Shown piece after piece: positions 1 through 5,732 of a stretch of 5,732 bases of DNA. Origin of the DNA: Gammaproteobacteria bacterium (GTDB taxonomy: Bacteria > Pseudomonadota > Gammaproteobacteria > UBA9214); assembly GCA_029881775.1 (NCBI GenBank), contig JAOULY010000154.1, forward strand, positions 1 through 5,732, given 5' to 3'. Below the pieces are notes generated by a model. That model was not told where the DNA came from and ran no database searches. It saw only the letters and a list, made by a program, of their open reading frames with translations. The position numbers were made by a program, and so were the translations under genes. The first letter of the stretch is position 1. Every line of letters starts with the position of its first letter.

Positions 1-267
1 ATGCGGGTGCGCGTTCTGTTCGCTCGGCATACCGTGTGTTGCCCAGCGGGTATGCGCAATACCGGTATGTCCGCTTACCGGGTTTTCATCAAGCGCGCGA
101 GACAGTTCAGCCACCTTACCGACCTTGCGTACCCGCTCCAGCAACCCGTGCTCGCTCTGTACGGCCACACCGGCAGAATCGTATCCGCGGTATTCGAGAC
201 GGCGCAGGCCATCAACCAGGACGGGTATGACGTTACGCTGTGCAACGACGCCGACTATGCCGCACAT
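1..267 (-). CDS. glmS: Glutamine--fructose-6-phosphate aminotransferase (isomerizing), N-terminal 89 residues, partial
   Basis: This is the start of GlmS, the cytoplasmic enzyme that turns fructose-6-phosphate and glutamine into glucosamine-6-phosphate, the first committed step toward UDP-GlcNAc. The visible part is the class II glutamine amidotransferase domain. The protein begins MCGIVGVVAQ, so Cys2 becomes the N-terminal nucleophile once Met1 is removed, and this fixes the start codon. Family motifs follow: LEYRGYDSAG (residues 24-33), AHTRWATHG (71-79, with the glutamine-binding Arg74 and Trp75) and NAHPH (85-89). A Shine-Dalgarno-like AAGGAA lies at 279-284 on the minus strand, 11 nt before the ATG. 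The gene starts 70 bp after the glmU stop, so the two are probably cotranscribed. The reading frame is open to the window edge, and the remaining glutaminase part and the two SIS isomerase domains lie outside. Identification is very secure. Confidence 0.97.
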   Translation of the reverse strand, partial: MCGIVGVVAQRNVIPVLVDGLRRLEYRGYDSAGVAVQSEHGLLERVRKVGKVAELSRALDENPVSGHTGIAHTRWATHGMPSEQNAHPH

Positions 268-337
268 GAGAAATCTTCTTCCTTGTATCCAGGCAATACG
301 AACATGATGTAAGCGGTAATGTGATAGTTGTTCAAGG

Positions 338-1702
338 TTATTTCTTCTTTACCGGTCGTTGCCAGCCACTGCGCGTCTTCTGCTCGCAGCGGCTGAGTGT
401 CAGTTCACCGTCCGGCGCGTCACGGGTTATCGTAGAGCCGGCGCCGATGGTTGCACCGACACCGACCTTTACCGGCGCAACCAGCTGTGTATCTGATCCT
501 ATGAAAGCATTGTCGCCGATAACCGTGCGGTGTTTGTTGGCACCATCATAATTGCAGGTAATGGTGCCTGCACCGATATTGACGTCCATACCGACTGTCG
601 TATCACCGATATAGCTGAGGTGATTGACCTTGGAGCCTTTGCCGATATCAGATTTCTTTATCTCGACAAAATTACCGACGTGCGTATTGTCTGCCAGGCG
701 CGTCTCCGGTCGAATACGCGCAAACGGCCCGATACGCGCCGCGTTACCGATCTCGGCATCCTCGATAACGCAATTAGCCAGTATCGTCACGTCATCACCG
801 ATCGTGACGTTGCTCAGCACCACGTTGGGTCCGATCATTACACGGTTACCCAGGCAAACGTTGCCTTCCAGCACCGCGTTAATATCAATGATGACATCTT
901 CACCTGCCTGCAGCTTGCCACGCAGGTCGAAGCGTGCCGGATCAATCAGTGTTATACCGTCGCGCATGCACTCGACAGCACGCCGGTACTGGAAACAACG
1001 CTCCTGTGCGGCAAGCTGCATGCGGTCATTTATACCGAGTACTTCTTCAATCGAATCTGTAGAAAGGCCGCGCACACTGACACCGTCGGCGACGGCACGC
1101 GCAACCACGTCAGTCAGGTAGTACTCGCCCTGCGAGTTGTTATTATCGAGTGCGTCAATCCAGCGACGCAGCTTTGCCGCCGGCGCCGCGATAAACCCGG
1201 TATTGATTTCGCGGATGGTCTTTTCCGACGGGGTCGCATCCTTTTCCTCGACAATACCGCTGATACTGCCATCGGCGTGATGCAGGATGCGCCCATAGCC
1301 GGTCGGGTCATCCGGTTCAGCCGTCAGCACCCCGACAAACCCCTGCCCGGCAATATCACACAGGGGTGCCAGCGTTGACTGTCGAATCAACGGGACATCG
1401 CCGTACATTACCAGTACCGTCGCGTCATCCGGAATCCCGGCCATCGCCTGGGCCACGGCATGGCCGGTCCCGAGTTGTTCAGTCTGCTCGACCCATTGAA
1501 CACCGGCATCGCTGAACGTCTCGCGAATCCGTTCGGCGCCATGGCCGATTACCACATGGATCATGGCATCGCTGAATTGACGGGCTGTCGCCATTGCGTG
1601 CGACAACAACGGCTGTCCACCAAGTGAATGCAGGACCTTGGGCAGGTCCGAACGCATGCGCGTGCCTTTACCGGCAGCCAGGATGACAATACAGAGGTTC
1701 AT
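338..1702 (-). CDS. glmU: Bifunctional UDP-N-acetylglucosamine pyrophosphorylase / glucosamine-1-phosphate N-acetyltransferase
   Basis: GlmU acetylates glucosamine-1-phosphate with acetyl-CoA and then joins the product to UTP, giving UDP-GlcNAc for cell wall and lipopolysaccharide. The 454-residue length is close to the 456 of E. coli. The N-terminal uridyltransferase domain (about 1-225) shows the nucleotide-binding LAAGKGTRM (8-16), Lys22, QLGTGHA (76-82), YGDVPL (100-105, Asp102 a likely metal ligand), DDPTGYGR (131-138), EINTG (165-169) and Asn225, the probable second metal ligand. The C-terminal part is a left-handed beta helix of hexapeptide repeats (about 250-430). Acetyltransferase residues by alignment from memory to E. 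coli are Arg331, Lys349, His361 (catalytic base), Tyr364, Asn375 and Tyr385. The protein ends in RPVKKK. I chose the ATG at 1702 because MNLCIVILAAGKG matches the family; the frame stays open upstream to 1816, but those 38 codons do not resemble GlmU. The ribosome site is weak (GGTGGA, about 15 nt upstream). Confidence 0.97.
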   Translation of the reverse strand: MNLCIVILAAGKGTRMRSDLPKVLHSLGGQPLLSHAMATARQFSDAMIHVVIGHGAERIRETFSDAGVQWVEQTEQLGTGHAVAQAMAGIPDDATVLVMYGDVPLIRQSTLAPLCDIAGQGFVGVLTAEPDDPTGYGRILHHADGSISGIVEEKDATPSEKTIREINTGFIAAPAAKLRRWIDALDNNNSQGEYYLTDVVARAVADGVSVRGLSTDSIEEVLGINDRMQLAAQERCFQYRRAVECMRDGITLIDPARFDLRGKLQAGEDVIIDINAVLEGNVCLGNRVMIGPNVVLSNVTIGDDVTILANCVIEDAEIGNAARIGPFARIRPETRLADNTHVGNFVEIKKSDIGKGSKVNHLSYIGDTTVGMDVNIGAGTITCNYDGANKHRTVIGDNAFIGSDTQLVAPVKVGVGATIGAGSTITRDAPDGELTLSRCEQKTRSGWQRPVKKK

Positions 1703-1758
1703 ATTAAATGTTACGTTTCCACCACATTCTGCTATCGACCGGAAATGCTCGATCTGGA

Positions 1759-1796
1759 ATGCAGGAAATATAGCACGGCCGCTTGCTGTGTGTAGC
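1759..1796 (-). promoter_or_regulatory. Candidate extended -10 promoter ahead of glmU
   Basis: Read on the minus strand, the gap between the FKBP gene and glmU contains TATATT at 1772-1767, preceded by TG one base upstream (1775-1774). Together these form the extended -10 pattern TGnTATAAT with one mismatch. Eighteen bases further upstream, at 1796-1791, is GCTACA, a poor -35 (three of six bases), which an extended -10 can tolerate. A transcript would begin near 1759-1760 and give a leader of roughly 58 nt before the glmU ATG. The 173-bp gap is the longest between genes in the window, which fits a separate start for glmU-glmS in addition to read-through from the atp genes. This is inferred from motifs only. 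Confidence 0.4.
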
Positions 1797-1875
1797 CAGC
1801 ATGAAGCAAGGGGCAAAGCAGAAAATTAAACGGCCCGACCCGGAATTCGCAACGCGGTACCGGACTGCTGTCAGG

Positions 1876-2364
1876 TCAGTGCAATACCGGCATGGCCATG
1901 GGCTCGACACCGCTGACCATTTCCGCGTCACTGGCATCGCGAATAGCCGTTACCTTGATCTGGAAGGTTATGAATTTACCGGCCATGGGATGGTTGCCGT
2001 CCACTGTCAGCTTGCCGCCGTTGATTTGCGTGACGACAAAGTTCTTCGAATCGCCCTGTTCATTGATCATCTCGACCTCGGCGCCGATGCGGTGAAATTC
2101 GGGCGGGACATTCGCAAGATCGTCTGTATAGGTGAGATTGGGGTCGTGCGGACCAAACCCTTCCTCCGGCGTCAGGGAAACCTCGACCGAATCGCCAATG
2201 ACGGCGCCGTCCAGGCTCTGTTCCACCTTTTCGAACAGGTCGTGATTGCCTCCGTGTACGTAACTGATCGGCAAGTCGGACTGCTCAATAACTTCACCGC
2301 TCTCGTCAACGATGGTATAGGTAAATGAAACGACCTTGCCGTTACCTATGATCAGGTCGGTCAT
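1876..2364 (-). CDS. SlyD-type FKBP peptidyl-prolyl cis-trans isomerase
   Basis: This is a cytoplasmic FKBP-family isomerase of the SlyD/SlpA type, which speeds cis-trans isomerisation of Xaa-Pro bonds and usually has chaperone activity through an inserted flap (IF) domain. In its 162 residues the order is: first FKBP strands (VVSFTYTIVD, 11-20), the active-site YVHGG (35-39), the helix LFEKVEQSLDGAVIGD (43-58), an IF insert (about 70-125), then DGNHPMAGK (122-130) and the returning strands FITFQIKVTAIRDA (131-144). This layout matches E. coli SlyD closely, but the His/Cys-rich nickel-binding tail is missing; the C-terminus is about 20 ordinary residues. The ATG overlaps the atpC stop as ATGA, and AAAAGG (2369-2374) sits 4 nt upstream inside atpC, implying coupled translation. 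SlyD, SlpA/FkpB and archaeal-type short FKBPs are alternatives for the exact subfamily, so I give no symbol. Confidence 0.93.
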   Translation of the reverse strand: MTDLIIGNGKVVSFTYTIVDESGEVIEQSDLPISYVHGGNHDLFEKVEQSLDGAVIGDSVEVSLTPEEGFGPHDPNLTYTDDLANVPPEFHRIGAEVEMINEQGDSKNFVVTQINGGKLTVDGNHPMAGKFITFQIKVTAIRDASDAEMVSGVEPMAMPVLH

Positions 2365-2783
2365 TTTACCTTTTCACGCAGCTTGCGGATAGCTGACAGC
2401 TGCGCAATGGATTCGGCCAGTTCGGCCTGCGCCTTGGCGTAATCGACATCGGCCGTCTTGTCGGACAGCAGTTTTTCCGCGCGCTCCTTGGCTTCCAGTG
2501 CCTGGGCCTCGTCGAGGCTGTCGGCCCGGATTGCCGTATCGGCCAGCACAGTGACCACGTGCGGCTGCACTTCGAGCATGCCACCGGACACGAAAAATGA
2601 CTGCTCTTCACCGTCATCGGTCTGGACACGGACCTCGCCGGGTTTCAGCCGGGTCAGTAACGGGGTATGCCGGGGTGAAATACCAACTTCACCCATCTCG
2701 GCCGGTGCGAACACCATGGTCGCCGTGCCGGAAAAAATTTCCGCCTCGGCGCTGACGATGTCTATATGCAGGGTCATAGCCAT
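2361..2783 (-). CDS. atpC: F1F0 ATP synthase subunit epsilon
   Basis: Epsilon is part of the central stalk of F1. It binds gamma and the c-ring, helps couple rotation to catalysis, and its C-terminal helices can inhibit ATP hydrolysis. The 140 residues compare with 139 in E. coli. The N-terminal beta-sandwich (about 1-86) has the family motifs DIVSAEAEIFSG (8-19), GEVGISPRHTPLLT (31-44), LKPGEVRV (46-53) and SGGMLEVQP (66-74), followed by VTVLADTAIRADSLDEA (77-93). The rest, about 90-138, is the charged, Ala-rich helical hairpin containing VDYAKAQAELA (113-123). I took the ATG at 2783 because the resulting MAMT start equals that of the E. coli protein; an internal ATG at 2777 (third codon) is possible. 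It begins 19 bp after the atpD stop with a modest GATGGA ribosome site. Its TGA overlaps the next gene's ATG by 4 nt. Confidence 0.97.
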   Translation of the reverse strand: MAMTLHIDIVSAEAEIFSGTATMVFAPAEMGEVGISPRHTPLLTRLKPGEVRVQTDDGEEQSFFVSGGMLEVQPHVVTVLADTAIRADSLDEAQALEAKERAEKLLSDKTADVDYAKAQAELAESIAQLSAIRKLREKVK

Positions 2784-2802
2784 AGTTTAGTCCATCAACG
2801 CC

Positions 2803-4179
<1,377 letters not shown>

Positions 4180-4215
4180 GTTGATATCCTCGTTTCGTAT
4201 CTCTTTAATTCTGCC

Positions 4216-4274
4216 TGTAGGAGCGGACGTTGTCCGCGAATGATGTTTTGTTCGCGCATGCCTGCGCTCCTACA
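4216..4274. repeat. Pair of inverted REP-like palindromes (BIME-like) between atpG and atpD
   Basis: Two REP-like units face each other in the 101-bp gap. The outer ends are a perfect 10-bp inverted repeat, TGTAGGAGCG (4216-4225) and CGCTCCTACA (4265-4274). The inner ends are a perfect 6-bp inverted repeat, CGCGAA (4235-4240) and TTCGCG (4251-4256). Each unit also folds alone: GCGGAC-gtt-GTCCGC (4223-4237) and GCGCA-tgcc-TGCGC (4254-4267). A GTAG/GGAG head followed by a short hairpin and a CGCGA end is the architecture of REP sequences of Pseudomonas, Stenotrophomonas and relatives, which are mobilised by RAYT (REP-associated tyrosine transposase) enzymes; no such gene is in the window. One edge is 6 nt past the atpG stop, and the other leaves the atpD ribosome site free. 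As RNA it would form strong hairpins that could affect processing or stability of the transcript. Confidence 0.85.
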
Positions 4275-4280
4275 ATTAAT

Positions 4281-5144
4281 TTATACCGCCGCTGCGCCGC
4301 TGACGATTTCGGAAATTTCCTGGGTAATCGCCGCCTGGCGCGCCTTGTTATAGACCAGTTGCAATTCGTTGATCAGGTCGCCCGCGTTATCGGTTGCGGA
4401 TTTCATCGCGATCATGCGTGCAGCCATTTCACAGGCGACGTTTTCAACAACGCCCTGGTAAACCAGTGATTCGATATAACGGATCATCAAGGCATCCATG
4501 ACCGGTACGGAGTCGGGCTCGTAGATATAGTCCCAGTGCGTCTTCAGTTCCTCGGTGTCGGCCTCGCCACTGACCGGGACCAGTTGCCGCACTTCCGGTT
4601 TCTGCGTCATCGTGTTCACAAATTCATTATGCGCGATATACAGGCGATCGATCTCGCCCGCCTCGAAAGCATCGAGCATGACCTTGATGGTGCCGATCAA
4701 TTCGCTCATCGACGGTGCATCACCCAGATGCGTAGCGGTGGCGCGTATATTGCCGCCCATGCGCTTGAAAAAGGCATTGCTCTTGCTACCGATGAGCGTG
4801 AGATCGATTTCCAGTCCGTCATCGTGCCACTGTTTCATGGTGCCGATAACTTTCTTGAACAGATTGATGTTCAAACCACCACACAGTCCGCGGTCCGTGG
4901 AGATAACAATCAGGCCAACACGCTTCAGCTCGCGTTCCACCAGGTACGGATGACGGTATTCCGGGTGAGCATGTGACAGATGGCCGATGACATTGCCGAT
5001 CTTTGCAGCATAGGGACGCGTGGCCAGCATGCGGTCCTGCGCCCTGCGCATCTTGCTCGCAGCCACCATCTCCATTGCCTTGGTGATTTTCTGCGTGTTC
5101 TTGATACTCGCAATCTTGGTGCGGATTTCCTTCGCGCCTGCCAT
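4281..5144 (-). CDS. atpG: F1F0 ATP synthase subunit gamma
   Basis: Gamma is the rotating central shaft of F1 that transmits torque from the c-ring to the catalytic sites. The 287 residues equal the length of E. coli gamma. The N-terminal helix carries MAGAKEIRTKIASIKNTQKI (1-20) and TKAMEMVAASKMRRAQ (21-36), with the conserved Met of the AMEMV segment that contacts the beta DELSEED region. The Rossmann-like domain contains VISTDRGLCGGLN (80-92). The C-terminal helix holds NELQLVYNKARQAAITQEISEI (about 259-280), which runs inside the alpha3-beta3 ring, and the protein ends SGAAAV. The ATG at 5144 fits the family N-terminus and has an AGGGTGA ribosome site (5149-5155), 4 nt upstream. The gene is intact, and both of its flanking gaps carry REP-like palindromes. 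Confidence 0.98.
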   Translation of the reverse strand: MAGAKEIRTKIASIKNTQKITKAMEMVAASKMRRAQDRMLATRPYAAKIGNVIGHLSHAHPEYRHPYLVERELKRVGLIVISTDRGLCGGLNINLFKKVIGTMKQWHDDGLEIDLTLIGSKSNAFFKRMGGNIRATATHLGDAPSMSELIGTIKVMLDAFEAGEIDRLYIAHNEFVNTMTQKPEVRQLVPVSGEADTEELKTHWDYIYEPDSVPVMDALMIRYIESLVYQGVVENVACEMAARMIAMKSATDNAGDLINELQLVYNKARQAAITQEISEIVSGAAAV

Positions 5145-5167
5145 TAGCTCACCCTGTTTAAATTTTT

Positions 5168-5258
5168 GCAGGAACGCCTTGCAGGGCCGCTACCGGCATC
5201 CTGACTTTTGCGGCACTCGTTCATCCATGCACATCGCGCCTGCAAGGCGCTCCTACGG
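5168..5258. repeat. Decayed pair of inverted REP-like palindromes between atpA and atpG
   Basis: The two arms 5168-5185 and 5239-5256 are inverted copies matching at 16 of 18 positions, including a perfect 11-bp core CGCCTTGCAGG. They are separated by 53 bp. The right arm, read on the minus strand, is a canonical unit: GTAGGAGCG head, then a hairpin GCGCCT-tgc-AGGCGC (5236-5250), then a CGA end. The left arm has two changes in the head (GCAGGAACG) and a broken hairpin end (GGGCCGC), so it looks degenerate. A further short inverted pair, GCCGC (5186-5190) and GCGGC (5210-5214), lies in the spacer. The head sequence is shared with the pair between atpG and atpD, which shows both belong to one repeat family. 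The element lies between the atpA stop and the atpG ribosome site and disturbs neither. Confidence 0.72.
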
Positions 5259-5277
5259 AAAGCAATTATCATCCCGG

Positions 5278-5732
5278 TTACCAGCTGCCCGTCGCCTTGA
5301 AATCTTCGATGGCGGCTTTCAGTCCGGATTCGATTTCGTCGTTGAAGTCACCGGTCGCGTTGATCTTGTCCAGCAGTGCAGTGTGACTGGCACGCATGAA
5401 TGCATGCAGCGCATGCTCGAAATCAACCACCTTGTTGAGCGCGACATCATCGAGAAAACCCTGTTCAGCCGCGTACAGCGACACGGCCATCTCGGCAACC
5501 GACAGCGGTGAATACTGTTTCTGCTTCATCAGCTCGGTGACGCGCTGGCCACGCTCCAGCTGTTTGCGGGTCGTCTCGTCCAGGTCGGATGCAAACTGCG
5601 AGAAAGCGGCCAGTTCACGGTACTGCGCCAGCGCAAGACGCACACCACCGCCCAGCTTCTTGATGATCTTGGTCTGCGCCGCACCACCCACACGCGACAC
5701 GGACAGGCCGGCGTTGATGGCCGGGCGAATAC
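5278..5732 (-). CDS. atpA: F1F0 ATP synthase subunit alpha, C-terminal 150 residues, partial
   Basis: Alpha forms the F1 hexamer with beta; its own nucleotide sites are non-catalytic, but it contributes the arginine finger to the catalytic sites. The frame is open at the window's right edge, entering as IRPAINAGLS followed by VSRVGGAAQTKI. The Arg of VSRVGG, encoded at 5694-5692, corresponds by counting from the C-terminus to E. coli alpha Arg376, the arginine finger. The helical C-terminal domain follows, with ALAQYRELAAFSQFASDLD, TRKQLERGQRVTELMKQKQY and the terminal FKATGSW, all family hallmarks. The apparent GTG start within VSRVGG is only an internal valine codon. The nucleotide-binding domain and N-terminus lie beyond the window. 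The stop is followed by 133 bp holding the decayed repeat pair, then atpG. Confidence 0.97.
   Translation of the reverse strand, partial: IRPAINAGLSVSRVGGAAQTKIIKKLGGGVRLALAQYRELAAFSQFASDLDETTRKQLERGQRVTELMKQKQYSPLSVAEMAVSLYAAEQGFLDDVALNKVVDFEHALHAFMRASHTALLDKINATGDFNDEIESGLKAAIEDFKATGSW

Noticed and set aside
1..312. Plus-strand open frame at the left edge
   Set aside because: The opposite strand encodes an unmistakable GlmS N-terminus, so this frame is a shadow.
268..337. Possible small-RNA target or promoter in the glmU-glmS gap, by analogy to GlmZ control in enterics
   Set aside because: The 70-bp gap shows a glmS ribosome site but no clear hairpin that would sequester it, and the best -35/-10 pair (TTGAAC with TTACAT) is weak.
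530..1378. Long plus-strand open frame (282 codons) opposite glmU
   Set aside because: It lies wholly antisense to a fully conserved GlmU, its translation shows no recognisable domain, and such frames are common opposite GC-rich genes.
1703..1816. A 38-codon N-terminal extension of GlmU from an upstream ATG
   Set aside because: The extension has no similarity to GlmU, overlaps the candidate promoter, and the internal start at 1702 gives the normal family N-terminus and length.
1820..1875. Possible terminator after the FKBP gene (GC-rich stretch followed by TTTAATTTT on the minus strand)
   Set aside because: I could not find a good inverted repeat directly before the T-rich tract; only the short palindrome CGGTACCG and weak pairings are present.
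1783..2328. Plus-strand open frame (181 codons) opposite the FKBP gene
   Set aside because: The minus-strand FKBP has all family motifs; the antisense frame has none and no convincing ribosome site.

Overview
The window is the distal end of a bacterial ATP synthase (atp) operon followed by the UDP-GlcNAc biosynthesis pair glmU-glmS. Every gene lies on the minus strand, so transcription runs from high to low coordinates: atpA (3' end only), atpG, atpD, atpC, an SlyD-type FKBP prolyl isomerase, glmU, glmS (5' end only). The order atpA-G-D-C-glmU-glmS, the close resemblance of the AtpD, AtpG and AtpC proteins to those of Escherichia coli as I remember them (AtpG has the same 287-residue length), and the GlmU tail ending in RPVKKK point to a gammaproteobacterium. 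The extra FKBP gene and the repeats between genes argue against an ordinary enteric. I cannot name a genus.

Layout. Positions 5278-5732 hold the last 150 codons of atpA, including the arginine finger. A 133-bp gap carries a decayed pair of inverted palindromic repeats. atpG follows at 4281-5144. A 101-bp gap then holds a well-preserved 59-bp pair of REP-like palindromes in opposite orientation. atpD is at 2803-4179, then a 19-bp gap, then atpC at 2361-2783. The atpC stop overlaps the FKBP start in an ATGA junction (FKBP, 1876-2364). A 173-bp gap with a candidate extended -10 promoter leads to glmU (338-1702), and 70 bp later glmS begins (1-267, continuing outside the window).

How the genes work together. 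AtpA, AtpG, AtpD and AtpC are the alpha, gamma, beta and epsilon subunits of the F1 sector, which couples proton flow to ATP synthesis. GlmS makes glucosamine-6-phosphate, and GlmU catalyses the last two steps to UDP-GlcNAc for peptidoglycan and lipopolysaccharide. The SlyD-like protein is a folding helper, and its translational coupling to atpC is the least routine gene arrangement here.

Most of the window is conserved housekeeping sequence. I found no defence system, transposase, CRISPR array or RNA gene, and no evidence for an undescribed multi-gene system. The items most worth a second look are the REP-like pairs in two successive atp gaps and the FKBP gene inserted between atpC and glmU.
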